The notes: generated by a model not told the origin, from the letters alone. Positions 11,301 to 25,400 are shown, counted from the stretch's first letter. The stretch is DNA of 64,000 bases from Mercurialis annua (GCF_937616625.2 NC_065571.1:23138201-23202200); one strand, 5' to 3'. A program made the numbers and translations.

Positions 11301-12193
11301 GAATCCGTTTCCGGTCACTCCGACGTGCTCCAAATCAATTCTTTCATTCTCCTGTCTCATTATAACACAAAATTCATCTAAAAAAATCATCAAAAACGAC
11401 TCTAGAAACATGATTTGATTCAAATTCTACGTTTTTATCGAAAAACCGCCCTAAACCTCTCAAATTCAATAACCAAAACAATAATATTACCTTAATTTGA
11501 TGCTCGTGATTAATAGAGAATTTAATTTCGAGCGAATTGATATAAAGAACGCGCATTTTGGACGAGAAACGGCGAAACGGCGGCGGATCGAAATCGATCG
11601 CCGTTTTCCCTCGCTCTCTCTTTTCTGGAATCATCTCATCGTTTCTTTCTTTCCTTATTCATATATATATTGGAAAATTTTCCACTTTAATCCTTCATTT
11701 CTTTAACTTAAACCATTTCTCTTTTAAACTTTTTATTTTAATCAAACGGTTAATCATCCGCTTTAACTCAATTACATACGTATTATTTATGTCCATATAA
11801 ATAATACTAACCCAAAATTATTATTTTCCGTCAAAAATCTTTTAATTTCTATTCTCGAGGCTTAATTGGCTGATTTACTCTTTGGCCCTTGAACTTTTCA
11901 AAAGTTGCAATTTAGTCCAATACTTATTCGCGTCCAAATTTTAAATAGTCTACGATTGACTCGAAACTTCTACCATAGATACTACAAAATATTTCACGAA
12001 CTTTTGCGAAATAATTTTCAACTCGGGATCTATATTTTTTTTATATTAATTTCTCTCGATTATCTCTTAATCCCGACAATTCTGTTAATGGAAATTATTC
12101 CAAATTTCCTACATTATTATATTAAATCCACTGTTATCAAAAATTATATCATGTGGCACGATATAATTTATTTTAAATATTTGGGGTATTACA

Positions 12194-12208
12194 TTCTTCC
12201 CCCCTTAT
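12194..12208 (-). promoter_or_regulatory. Polypurine tract of the minus-strand element
   Basis: On the - strand ATAAGGGGGGAAGAA lies immediately before the LTR start TGTAATACCCC. The + strand chromovirus has AATAAGGTGGGGAGAA in the same place. This is the expected plus-strand priming site, and it fixes the orientation of the element. Confidence 0.85.
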
Positions 12209-14001
12209 AAAAATTCATCCTCGAATTTTCATATACTCTTCTTACTTATTTAATCCTTCGATATCTTTAATTTGATTCTTAATAAGTACACCGTATTCAT
12301 TTCACGATGCTTGCCGACGCATGGAATTATCATTCCAGTTCTATACTTCTTGTACAATAACGTCAACTGTCATTGACTATTTTCATATCATTATCTTCTT
12401 CTATAGTGACTTCAATTGTATTCTTATGTATTATGATTTCTTACTTTTGATCTCTTCTCCTTGATCTTGTATACATTATTTTTTCATCTGTTCCTTGTCT
12501 GATATTCAATACTATGAACTCTTGTTCCTGTAATTAAACTCTTAGTTTAATACTGATAGCCAATGATGGTTCGTTATGGCGATATTTTATCACTAGAGAC
12601 GATCATCCTCGTTACTCGGCGTCCTCATTCGTTGTCGGATGATGTAGATAATCCATTCGCTCGTACCTCTTAATTTTCTTCATTTGGTCGTTGTCACGAC
12701 TTGGTTTAAATCTCCAACATCTTATTTTATGACGATATTAGTCGTATTCATATGTACTTACGATTCTCCGTTCTTGATTCATTCCCTTTGTCCAATACGT
12801 CTAATCCTATCATCATTCCTTGTTTAGGGATGTGGACACTCAATTAACTCATGCTTCACTACTTATGCAGTCTCTTTCATATCACTATTGTCTTCGTCTG
12901 ATTGTTATTCGTCGTAGTGCTAGGAACTTATCCCACTATCTGCTATCCTCCTTTGTCTCGTTACTTCATTAATCCATTCTCTTATCTATCCAAATTTACT
13001 TCCGTAACCTTAAGGAGATCCTTGCTCATCTTTCTCGTGAGCGTAAACATTCTTTACGATCTTTACTATATGCTGACACTTGTACACACTAATCTATTTG
13101 AATTCCTATTTCCACATTTGTTACACTACGATCTTTTCACATCCATCTTCTCTCGATGTTACTTTCTTCTCTCGGTGAGCTTTTCACTATTCGTCTCCTT
13201 TTGATTCGTCTTTTGCAATTTCAACATTTGACTTTAGTATTAACCCTTAGGTTATACTTAGTGTTCGTTTTCTATTCGCCTTTTTATCTCATTTCATTTA
13301 TGCTCTTCTTTCCTCCTCTATTGTCTTCTCGACATTGTTCGTCTTCTGATCTTCAAAGATGCTTTTAGCATTCATCGTCATAATCCAATTATTTCTTATA
13401 TATTTCTTCTCTCCAATACTCAATTCTAGTTTGGTTACTAATTTCCAAACTATTTCTCTTTTCTATTTCGTTGTTTGAGGTTTACTTTTTCCTTCCTATC
13501 CATTATCGTACAATTTTCATTCATCACTTCTTTCTTTGATTCATACCATAGATGTGTTTCTTCATAATCTTACTTTGACTTCTTGTTCTTAATCAACCAA
13601 TAGGATTAATAGCCTAAGTGCTATAATCCTATTGTACTCTTCTTGTGTTCCTTATTCATGTTCCTATCGTACTTCTCGATCATCTGTCCACGTGACATTC
13701 TCTTTTTTGTTTCCTCGATTACTCTTATCGAGTTCCTTTCGACATACACAAGTTGCTTGTGCTTTCTTGATACTTGTTACTTTAACTGATCTCCTATTAT
13801 TCATAATCTACCTTTAAATTCTTATACCTTAGGTATATCTTACTTTAATCTTCTTATCTTCTGTTTCGGTCTAACCAATATCACCTTCTTCAGTATGGGT
13901 CGATTCTCACATTAGATCTCTTTTTTGTATCCTTTCACGTGTCTAGATGCACGATACTTAAATTATATGTCTGATAGGTTTGATGCTATATAGCACCCTA
14001 A
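12209..14001 (-). other. Unrecognised internal remnant, pyrimidine-rich on the + strand
   Basis: Directly next to the polypurine tract the - strand still reads AATTCGAGGATGAATTTT, matching the 3' untranslated end of the + strand chromovirus. Beyond that I recognise no gag, protease, RT, integrase or chromodomain motif in any frame. The + strand is markedly T/C-rich throughout. Small open frames on the + strand at 12902-13204, 13156-13368 and 13632-13817 are low-complexity, leucine/serine/phenylalanine-rich products of this bias. It may be a non-coding spacer of a non-autonomous family or a badly decayed coding region. Confidence 0.5.
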
Positions 14002-15072
14002 CCAATATCCGACATACTTGAAGTCGGAAAACTAGCTCAAAACGGGGCGGAAATGCTCAAACTAATATGTTCGTTTGCTGTGCGAGCGCACCAAAGGCCC
14101 TGTGCGTTCGCACAGACTAGTGTGCGTTCGCGCACGCCGCTCACTGGCGTGCGATCGCACACCTGCTGTGCGATCTTTCGCACCGCCCCAGAATCCGTTT
14201 CCGGTCACTCCGACGTTCTCCAAATCAATTCCGTTATGCTCCTATCTCATTTTAACTAAAAATACATCTAAAAAAATCATCAAAAACGACACTAGAAACA
14301 TGATTTGATTCAAATTAAACATTTTTACCTAAAACCACCCTAATCCTCAAATTCAATAACAAAAACAATAATATTAACTTAATTTGATGCTCGTGATTAA
14401 TAGCGAATTGAATTCCGAGCAAATCGATATAAAGAACGCGCGATTTGGACGAGAAACGGCGGCGGATCGAAATTGATCGCCGTTTTTCCCTCGCTCTCTC
14501 TTTTCTGGAATCATCTCATCGTTTCTTTCTTTCCTTATTCATGTATATATCTTGGCAAATTTTCCACTTTAATCCTTCACTTCTTTAACTTAAACCATTT
14601 CTCTTTTAAACTTTCTATTTTAACCAAAAGGTTAATTATCCGCTTTAACTCAATTACATACGTATTATTTATATCCATATAAATAATACTAACCCAAAAT
14701 TATTATTTTCTATCAAAAATCTTTTAATTTCTATTCTCGAGGCTTAAATGGCTAATTTACACTTTGGCCTTTGAACTTTTCAAAAGTTGCATTAGTCCAA
14801 AACTTATCCGCATCCAAATTTTAAATAATCTCTGATTGACTTGAAACTTCTACCATAGTTACTAAAAACTATTTCGCGGACTTTGGCAAGATAATTATAA
14901 ACTCGGAATTTATATTTTATTTATATTAATTTCTCTCGATTTCGCTTAATCCCGACAATTCTGTTCAATGGAAATTATTTTAAATTTTCTACATTATTAT
15001 ATTAAATCCACTTTTATCGAAAATTATAACCATGGCACGATATAATTTATTTAAAATATTCGGGGTATTACA
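14002..15072 (-). repeat. Partial 5' LTR of the minus-strand element
   Basis: Aligns with about 11115-12193 of the complete LTR, from CCAAT/CGACATACTTGAAGTCGG onward. The outer end (15072) is intact. The inner end is lost at about 14002, so roughly 1.3 kb of this LTR plus the primer binding site are gone. Divergence from the other LTR is well above a few percent by eye. It carries the GC-rich hairpin block at 14082-14187. Open frames at 14053-14308 and 14473-14682 are not genes. Confidence 0.85.
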
Positions 15073-18000
15073 AAACAATATGAAACAAACCCAAACGTTT
15101 AAAACGTTACGAAACAAATCCAAACGTTTCTCATTTTTATTAAGTGAAACCTTTACAAACTTTACGACATAAAACCAAGTGTTTCACCTTTTTAGCAATT
15201 TAAGCCAAAAATTTACACAAGTTACGAAACAAATCCAAGCGTTTCACCTTTTTAGCAATTTAAGCCAAACGTTTACAAACGTTCCGAAACAAATCCAAGC
15301 CTTTCACCTTTTTAGTAATTTAAGCCAAATTTTCACCTTTTTAGAAATTTAAGCCAAACGTTTACAAACGTTACAAAACAAATCTAAACGTTTCACCTTT
15401 TTAACGATTTAAGTCGGACGTTTACAAAGTTACGAAACAAATCCAAACATTTCACCTTTTTAGCGATTTAAGCCTAACGTTTACAAAGTTACGAAACAAA
15501 ACAAAACATTTCATTTTTTAGCAATTTAAGCCAAATGTTTACAAACGTTACGAAACAAATCCAAATGTTTCCCCATTTTTGCGATTTAAGCCAAACCTTT
15601 AAAACGTTACTAAACATATCCAAACATTTCACCTTTTTAGCGATTTATGCCAAACGTTTACAAACGTTACGAAAAAAATCCAAACGTTTCTCCTTTTTAG
15701 CGATTGAAGCCAAACGTTTACAAATGTTACGAAACAAATCCAAACATTTATCCTTTTTAGCGATTGAAGCCAAACGTTTACAAACGTTACGAAACAAATC
15801 AAAACGTTTCACCTTTTTAGAAATTTAAGCCAAACCTTTATAAAGCTTATGAAACAAATCTAAACGATTCACCTTTTTAGCAATTTAAGCCAAACATTTA
15901 CAAAGGTTACGAAACAAATCCAAAACTTTCACTTTTTTAGGAATTTAAGCCAAACGTTTATAAAGGTTACGAAACAAATCCAAGTGTTTCAATTTTTTAG
16001 TTATTTATGCCAAACATTTACAAACGTTACGAACTAAATCCAACCTCTTCACCTTTTTAGCAATTTAAGCCTAACGTTTACAACCGTTACGAAACAAATC
16101 CAAACGTTTCCCCTTTTTAGCGATTTAAGCCAAACGTTTACAAACGTTACGAAACAAAACCAAACGTTTAAAACTATACGAAACAAATCCTAACGTTTCA
16201 CCTTTTTACTGATTTAAGCCAAACATTTAAAAATATTACGAAACAAAACCAAAAGTTTAAAACGTTATGAAACAAATCCAAACGTTTCACATTTTTAGCG
16301 ATTTAAGCCAAAACTTTACAAAAGTTAAGAAACAAACCAAGCATTTCACCTTTTTAGCAATTTAAGCCAAACGTTTACAAACGGTACGAAACAATTCTAA
16401 GCGTTTCACCTTTTTAGCAATTAAAGCCAAACGTTTACAAACGTTCCGAAATAAATCCAAGCATTTCACCTTTTTACGAATTTAAGCCAAATGTTTACAA
16501 ACATTACGAAATAAATCCAAGCGTTTCACCTTTTTAGCAATTTAAGGCAAATGTTTATAAACATTACAAAAGAAATCCAAACATTTCGCCTTTTTTAGCG
16601 ATTTAAGCCAAGCGTTTACACACATTACGAAACAAAACCAAACATTTCACCCTTTTAGCAATTTAAGCCTAACATTTACAAACGTTACGAACAAATGCAA
16701 ATGTTTCACCTTTTTAGCGATTTAAGCAAAACGTTTACAAACGTTCGAAACAAATCCAATCGTTTCACCTTATTAGCGATTTATGCCAAACATTTACAAA
16801 GGTTAGGTAACAAGTCCAAATGTTTCACCTTTTTAGCAATTTAAGCCAAACGTTTACAAACGTTACGAAACAAATCCAAGCGTTTCACCTTTTTAGCAAT
16901 TTATGCCAAACGTTTACAAACGTTACGAAACAATCCAAGCGTTTCACCATTTTAGCAATTTAAGACAAACGTTTACAAACGTTACGAAACAAATCGAAAC
17001 GTTTTACCTTTTTATCGATTTAATCCAAATGTTTACAAACGTTACGAAACAAATCCAAACGTTTCACCTTTTTAGCAATTTAAGTCAAACGTTTACAAAC
17101 ATTACAAAACAAATACAAACGTTTCACCTTTTTAGCGATTTAAGCCAAATGTTTACAAACATTACGAAGCAAATCCAAATGTTTCACCGTTGTAGCGATT
17201 TAAACCAAACGTTTACAAACCTTACGAAACAAATCCAAACGTTTCACATTTTTAGCAATTTAAGCCAAATGTTTCCAAACGTTACGAAGCAAATCCAAAT
17301 GTTTCAACTTTTTAGCGATTTAATCCAAACGTTTACAAACGTTACAACATAAATCCAAATGTTTTGTCTTCTTAGCAATTTAAGCAAAACGTTTACAAAC
17401 ATTACGAAAAAAACCAAACATTGTAAACTTTACGAAATAAATTCAAACGTTTCACATTTTTAGCGATTTAAGCTAAACGTTTACAAACGTTATGAAACAA
17501 AACCAAACGTTTAAAACATTACGAAGCAAATCCAAAAAATTTAAATATTTAGCGATTTAAGACAAACCGTTACAAAGGTTATGAAACAAAAATAAGCGTT
17601 TGACCTTTTTTTGCAATTTAAGCCAAACTTTTACTAATGTTACGAAACAAATCCAAGCGTTTCACCTTTTTAGCGATTTATGCTAAACGACTACAAACAT
17701 TACGAAACAAATCAAAATGTTTCACCTCTTCAGCGATTTAAGCCAAACGTTTACAAACGATACGAACAAATCCAAACGTTTCACCTTTTTAGCGATTTAA
17801 GCCAAACGTTTACAACATTACAAAACAAATCCAAATGTTGAACCTTTTTAGCGATTTAAGCCAAACGTTTACAAACGTTACGAAACTAATCCAAACGTTT
17901 CACCTTTTTAGCGGTTTAAGAAAAGACGTTTACAAACGTTGCGAAACAAATGCAAACCTTTCGCCTTTTTGGCAATTTAAGCCAAACGTTTTCAAACATT

Positions 18001-21000
18001 ACAAAACAAATCCAAACATTTCACCTTTTTATCAATTTATGCCAAACATTTACGAACGGTACGAACTAAAACAAAACGTTTAAAACGTTACGGAACAAAT
18101 CCAAACGTTTCACATTTTTAGCAATTTAAGCCAAACATTTTCAAATGTTACGAAACAAAACTAAGCGTTTCCCATTTTTAGCAAATTAAGCCAAACGATT
18201 ATAAAAGTGCCGAAACAAATCCAAGCGTTTCACGTTTACAAACGTTACGAAACAAATTCAAACGTTTCACCTTTTTAGCAATTTAAGGCAAACGTTTACA
18301 AAGGATATGAAACAAATCAAAATGTTTCCCGTTTTTAGCAATTTAAGCCAAACGTTTACAAACGTTACGAAACAAATCCAAGTGTTTCTCCTTTTTAGCA
18401 ATTTAAGCCAAACGTTTACAAACGTTACGAAACAAATCCAAGTGTTTCACCTTTTTAACAATTTAAGCCAAACGTTTGCAAACGTTACGAAACGAATCCA
18501 AATGTTTCCCCTTTTTAGCGATTTAAGACAAACGTTTACAAACGTTACGAAACAAATCCTAACGTTTTACCTTTTTAGCGATTGAAGCCAACCGTTTACA
18601 AACGTTACCAAACAAATCAAAATGTTTCCCCTTTTTAGCGATTTAAGCTAAACATTTACAAATATTATGAAACAAAATCAAACGTTTCACCTTTTTAGCG
18701 ATTTAAGCCAAATGTTTACAAACATAAAGAAACCAATTCAAACGTTTCGCCCTGTTAGTAATTTAAGCCAAACGTTTACAGAGGTTACGAAAAAAAAAAC
18801 GTTACACTTTTTTAGCAATTTAAGCCAAATGTTTAGAAATGTTACGAAACAAAACCAAATTTTTAAAACGTTACGAAATAAATCCAAACGTTTCACATTT
18901 TAAGCGATTTAAAAAAAACCTTTACAAACGTTTCGAAACAAAACCAAGCGTTTCACCTTTTTAGCTATTTAAGCCAAAAGTTTACAAACGTTACAAAACA
19001 AATCCAAGTGTTTCACTTTTTTAGCAATCTAAGCCAAACGTTAACAAACGTTCCGAAACAAATCCAAGCGTTTCACATTTTTAGGAATTTAAGCCAAACG
19101 TTTACAAACGCTACAAAACAATTCCAAGTTTTTAATCTTTTTAGCAATTTAAGCCAAACATTTACAAACATTACAAAATAAATACAAACGTTTCGCCTTT
19201 TTAGCGATTTAAGCCAAATGTTTACAAAGATTATGAAGCAAATCAAAACGTTTCACCGTTTTAGCGATTTAATCCAAACGTTTACAAACGTTACGAAACA
19301 AATTCAAACGTTTCACCTTTTTAGCGATTTAAGCCAAATGTTTACAAACGTTACGACGCAAATCCAAACGTTTCAACTTTTTAGCGATTTAATCCAAACG
19401 TTTACAAACGTTACAAAACAAATCCAAACGTTTTGTCTTCTTAGCAATTTAAGTGAAAAGTTTACAAACGTTACGAAAAAAATACAAACGTTTTCTCTTT
19501 TCAGCGATTTAAGCCAACCGTTTGCAATCGTTACGAAACAAAACCAAACATTTCACCTTTAAGGCTATTTAAGCCAAACGTTTACAAATGTTACGAAACA
19601 AATCCAAACGTTTCACCTTTTTAGAAATTTAAGCTAAACGTTTACAAATGGTTCGAAACAAATCCAAATGTTTCACCTTTTTAGCGATTTAAGCCAAACG
19701 TTTACAAAAGCTACGAAACAAATCCAAACGTTTCACCTTTTTAGCAATTTAAGCCAAACGTTTACAAACATTTACAAACGTTACGAAACAAATCCAAACA
19801 TATCACCTATTTAGCGATTTAAGCCAAACATTTACAAACGTATGTAACAAATCCAAACATTTCACCTTTTTAGTTATTTGAGCCAAACGTTTACAAAGGT
19901 TACAGAACAAATTCAAGCGTTTCACCTTTTTAGCAATTTAACCCAAATGTTTACAAACGTTACGAAACAAATACAAGCGTTAAACCTTTTTAGCGATTTA
20001 AGCCAAACGTTTACAAAGGTTACGAAACAAATTCAAGCGTTTCACCTTTTTAGCAATTTTAGCGAAACGTTTACAAACATTATGAAACAAATCCAAGCGT
20101 TTCACCTTTTTAGCAAATTAAGCCAAACGTTTACAAACGTTATGAAACAAATCCAAATGTTTCACCTTTTTAGCGATATAAGCCAAACGTTTACAAACGT
20201 TATGAAACAAATCAAAACTTTTTGCCTTTTTTGCGATTTAAGACAAACGTCTGCAAACGTTACGAAACAAATCCAAACGTTTCCCTTTTTAGCGATTTAA
20301 GCCAAACGTTTACAAATGTTACAAAATAAATTTAAATGTTTCACCTTTTTAGCGATTTAAGGCAAACGTTTACAAACATTACGTAAAAAATGCAAACTTT
20401 TCACCTTTTTACCGATTTAAGACAAACATTTACAAACGTTTCAAACGTTACGAACCAAATCCAAACGTTTTATATTTTTTGCGATTTAAGCGAAACGTTT
20501 ACAAACGTTACGAAACAAACACAAGAGTTTCACCTTTTTAGAAATCTAAGCCAAACGTTTACAAAGGTTACGAAACAAATCCAAACCTTTCACCTTTTTA
20601 GCTGTTTAAGCCAAACGCTTACAAACGTTACGAAAAAAATCCAAATGTTTCACCTTTTTAGCGATTTAAGCCAAACGTTTACAAAGATACAAAACAAATC
20701 CAAACGTTTCAACTTTTTAGTGATTTAAGCTTATCGTAAACAAACGTTACAAAACATAACCAAACGTTTCCCCTTTTTTGGGAATTAAGCCAAACGTTAT
20801 TAAACGTTACGGAACAAATCCAAACGTTTCACCATTTTAGCGATTTAAGCCAAACGTTTACAAGCTTTACGAAATAAATCCAAACGTTTCACCTTTGTAG
20901 CGATTTAAGCCAAACATTTACTAGTTTTGCGAAATAATTCCAAACATTTCCCCTCTTTAGCGATTTAAGACAAACGTTTGCAAAGAAAATTAATCTAAAC

Positions 21001-21129
21001 CAGACGTGTCTCCTTTTTAGAAATTTAAGCCAAACGTTTACAAACGTTATGAAACAAATCTAAACGTTTCACCTTTTTAGCGATTTAAGCCGAAGGTTTA
21101 CAAACGTTACAAAACAAAACCAAATGTTT

Positions 21130-21860
21130 AAAACGTTAAGAAACAAATCGAAATGTTTCCCCTTTTTAGTAGTATAAGCCAAAAGTTTAGAAACGTTACG
21201 AAACAAATCCAAGCGTTTCACCTTTTTAGCAATTTAAGCCAAACATTTACAAACGTTACGAAATTTCAAACCTTTCACCTTTTTAGCGATTTAAGCCAAA
21301 CGTTTACAAACGTTTCGAAACAAATCCAAATGTTTCACCTTTTTGGCGATATAAGGCAAACGCTAACAAACGTAAAGAAACAAATCAAACGTAATGCCTT
21401 TTTAGCAAATTAAGCTAAATGTTACAAAACAAATCCAAACGTTTCACCTTTTAGCGATTTAAGCCAAACGTTTACAAACGTTACGAAACCAAACCAAACG
21501 TTTAAAATGTTATGAAACAAATTCAAACATTTAACATTTTTAGCGATATAAGCAAAACCCTTACAAAAGTTACGAAACAAAACGAAGAGTTTCACCTTTT
21601 TAGCAATTTAAGCAAAACGTTCACAAACATTCCGAAACAAATTCAAGCGTTTCACCTTTTTAGTAATTTAAGGCAACCGTTTCCAAACGTTACGAAACAA
21701 ATCGAAGTGTTTCACCGTTTTAGCAATTTAAGCCAAACATTTATAAACGTTACGAAAAAAATCCAAACGTGTCACCTCTTTAGCGATTTAAGCTGATCGT
21801 TTACAAACGTTAAAAAACAAAACCAAACAATTAACCTTTTTAGCAATTTAAGCCAAACGT
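21130..21860 (+). repeat. Satellite multi-monomer module, copy 1
   Basis: A run of about 12 irregular monomers with marker AAATTTCAAAC at 21261, where a monomer has lost part of GAAACAAATCC. An AAACCAAACGTTTAAAA expansion lies on either side. The same order of irregular monomers recurs near 35930-36700 and 56765-57560, and a related one at 59707 and 60701. Confidence 0.6.
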
Positions 21861-22499
21861 TTACAAACGCTATGAAAATAATCCAAACATTTCCCCATTT
21901 TAGCGATTTAAGCCAACGTTTAAAAGGTTATGAAACAAATCCAAACATTTCACCTTTTTAGCGATTTATGCCAAACATTTACAAACGTTACGAAATAAAT
22001 TCAAACATTTCACCTTTTTAGCGATTGAAGCCAAACGTTTACAAACATTATGAAACAAATCCTCTTTTTAGCAATTTAAGCCAAACGTTTACAAACATTA
22101 AGAAACAAATCAAAATGTTTCACCTTTGTAGCGATTTAAGCCAAACGTTTACAAAGGTTATGAAACAAATCCAAGTGATTCACCTTTTTAGCAATTTAAG
22201 CCAAACGTTTACAAACGTTACAAAACTAATCCAAGCGTTTCACCTTTTTAGAAATTTAAACCAAACGTTCACAAACGTTACGAAACAAATCCAAGCATTT
22301 CACCTTTTTAATAATTTAAGCCAAACGTTTACATACGTTTCGAAACAAATCCAACTGTTTCACCTTTTTAGCGATTTAAGCCAAATGTTTACATACGTTA
22401 CGAAACATATCCAAACGTTTCACCTTTTTAGCGATTTAAGCTAAGCGTTTACATACGTTACAAAACAAATCCAAACGTTTCACCATTTTAGTGATTTAA

Positions 22500-25400
22500 G
22501 CCAAACGTTTACAAACGGAACAAAACAAATCCAAATGTGTCACCTTTTCAGCGATTTAAGCCAAACGTTTACAAAGGTTATGAAACAAATCCAAGCTGTC
22601 TCACCTTTTTAGCGATTTAAGCCAAAAGTTTAAAAAATGTTACGAAACAAATCCAAACGTTTCACATTTTTAGCAATTTAAGCCAAACATTTGCAAACTT
22701 TGCGAAACAAATCCAAACATTTCAGCTGTCTAGCGATTTAAGCCAAACGTTTCCAAAGATTACGAAACAAAACAAAACGTTTAAAACGTTTCGAAACAAA
22801 TCCAAACGTTTCACATGTTTAGCGATTTAAGCCAAACCTTTACAAACGTTACGAAACAAAACCTAGCGTTACACCTTTTTAGCAATTTAATCCAAACGTT
22901 TACAAACCTACCGAAACAAATCAAAGAATTTCACCTTTTTTGTAATTTAAACAAAACATTTACAAACGCTACGAAACGAATCCAAGCGTTTCCCCTTTTT
23001 AGCAATTTAGGCCAAACGTTTACAAACGCTACGAAACAAATCATAACGTTTCACCTTTTTAGCGGTTTAAGCCGAATGTTTATTAACGTTACGAAACAAA
23101 ACCAAACGTTTCACATTTTTAGAAATTTAAGCCAAACGTTTACAAACGTTACGAACAAAATCCAAATGTTTACAAACGTCACGAACAAAATCCAACCATT
23201 TTAACTTTTTAGCAATTTAAGCCAAACTTTTACAAATGTTAGGAAACAAATCTAAGCGTTTCACCTTTTTAGCAATTTAAACGAAACGTATAAAATGTTA
23301 CGAAACAAATTCAAACTTTTCACACTTTTAGAAATTTATGCCAAACGTTTACAAACGTTACAAAACAAATCTAAACGTTTCCCTTTTTTACTTATTTAAG
23401 CCAAACATTTACAAACGCTACAAAACAAATCCAAACGATTCACCCTTTTAACAAAACCAAATGTTCCGCCTTTTTTGCAATTTAAGACAAACGTTTTCAA
23501 ACGTTAAGGAACAAATCCAAACGTTTACAAATGTTACGGAACATTTCCAAAAATTTCACCTTTTTTGCGATTTCAGCAAAACGTTACAAACTTTATGAAA
23601 CAAATCGAAACGTTTTACCTTTTTAGCGATTTAAGCCAAACGTTTACAAAGGTTGTGAAACAGATCCAAACGTTTCCCCTTTTAAGCAATTTAAGCCAAA
23701 ACGTTTATAAAGGAAACGAAATAAATCCAAACGTGTCACCTTTTTAGCAATTGAAGCAAAATGTTTATAAACGTTACGAAACAAATCCAAATGTTTCACC
23801 ATTTTAGGGATTTAAGACAAACGTTTACAAAGGTTACGAAAAAAATCCAAGCGTTCACCTTTTTAGAAATTTAAGCCAAACGTTTACAAATGTTACGAAA
23901 CAAATCAAAACGTTTCCCCTTTTTAGCGATTTAAGCCAAACGTTTACAAAGGTTAAGAAACAAATCCAAGCTTTTCACCTTTTTAGCAATTTAAACCAGA
24001 TGTTTACAAACGTTACGAAACAAATCCAAGCATTTCACCTTTTTAGTAATTTAAGCCAAACGTTTACATACATTTGAAACAAATCCAACTTTTCACCTTT
24101 TTGGCAATTTAAGCCAAACGTTTACATACGTTACGAAACAAATCCAAACGTTTCACCATTTTAGTGATTTAAGCCAAGCGTTTATAAACGATACAAAACA
24201 AATCCAAACGTTTCACCTTTTTAATGATTTAAGCCAAACATTGACAAATGTTACGAAACAAATCCAAAGGTTCCACCTTTTTAGCAATTTAAGCCAAAAG
24301 TTTAAAAAATGTTACGAAACAAATCCAAAGGTTTCACATATTTTAGCTATTTAAGCCAAAACGTTTACAAAGGTAACGATATAAATCCAAACGTGTCACC
24401 GTTTTAGCAATTGAAGCAAAATATTTACAAATGTTACGAAACAAATCCAAACGTTTCACCTTTTTAGCTATTTAAGCCAAACGTTTACAAAGGTTACGAA
24501 AAAAATCCAAGCGTTTCACATTTTTAGAAATTTAAGCCAAACGTTAACTAACGTTTGAAAACAAATCCAACTGTTTCACCTTTTTAGCAATTTAAGACAA
24601 ACGTTTACATACGTTACGAAACAAATCCAAACGTTTCATTATTTTAGGGATTTAAGCCAAACGTTTACAAACGTTATGAAACAAATCCAAACGTTTCACC
24701 TTTTTAGCGATTTCAGCCAAACGTTACAAACGTTATGAAACAAATCCAAACGTTTCACCATGTTAGCAATTTAAGACAAACGTTTACAAAGGTGACAAAA
24801 AAAATCCAAGCGTTCACCTTTTTAGAAATTTATGCCAAACGTTTACAAACGTTACGAAAGAAATCAAAACGTTTCACCTTTTTAGCGATTTAAGCCAATC
24901 GTTTACAAAGGTTATGAAACAGATCCAAGTGTTTCACCTTTTTAGCAATATAAGCCAAACGTTTACAAAGATTACAAAACAAATCCAAGCGTTTCACCTT
25001 TTTAGAAATTTAAACCAAACGTTTACAAACGTTACGAAACAAATCCAAGCATTTCAGCTTTTTAGTAATTTAGGCCAAACGTTTACATACGTCTCGAAAC
25101 AAATCCAATTGTTTCACCTTTTTAGCGATTTAAGCCAAACGTTTACATACGTTACGAAACAAATCGAAACGTTTCACCTTTTTAGTGATTTAAGCCAAAC
25201 GTTTACAAACGATACAAAACAAATCCAAACGTTTCACCTTTTTAGCGATTTAAGCCAAACATTGACAAATGTTACAAATTAAATCCAAAGGTTTCACCTT
25301 TTTAGCGATTTAAGCCAAAAGTTTAAAAAATGTTACGAAACAAATCCATAGGTTTCACCTTTTTACCGATTTAAGCAAAAAGTTTAAAAAATATTACGAA

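Larger units (their letters stand above)
9810..12193 (-). repeat. Complete 3' LTR of the minus-strand chromovirus relative
   Basis: 2384 bp, with + strand ends TGACACGACC (9810) and GGGGTATTACA (12193). It holds a four-unit short repeat (10386-10556) and a GC-rich hairpin array (11196-11300). An A+T run at about 11660-11672 (ATATATATAT) could be the - strand TATA box. Short open frames at 10328, 11175-11423, 11374, 11497-11800 and 11905 are not genes. Confidence 0.88.
9810..15072 (-). mobile_element. Collapsed Ty3/gypsy chromovirus relative, minus strand
   Basis: Read on the - strand, it starts TGTAATACCCCG at 15072 and ends ...GGTCGTGTCA at 9810, the same termini as the + strand chromovirus at 37010-56383. 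In - orientation it has a partial 5' LTR (15072 to 14002), a 1.8-kb remnant (14001 to 12209), a polypurine tract and a complete 3' LTR (12193 to 9810). The primer binding site, gag and recognisable pol are missing. AAACG (9805-9809) and AAACA (15073-15077) flank it, a 5-bp target duplication in satellite with one mismatch. The terminal 60-odd bases match the + element well (CATTCCCTAGCGCCGGTCTC on the - strand), but the middle differs, so it is a related but distinct family. Confidence 0.85.

Noticed and set aside
12902..13817. Several 60-100-codon open frames on the + strand of the minus-strand element
   Set aside because: Leucine-, serine- and phenylalanine-rich low-complexity products of a T/C-rich strand, with no recognisable domain.
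16903..17352. A 149-codon open frame in the satellite
   Set aside because: It is a 20-residue repeat that follows from the 60-bp period. The same product appears in dozens of places with arbitrary ends. No start context, domain or conservation supports a gene.
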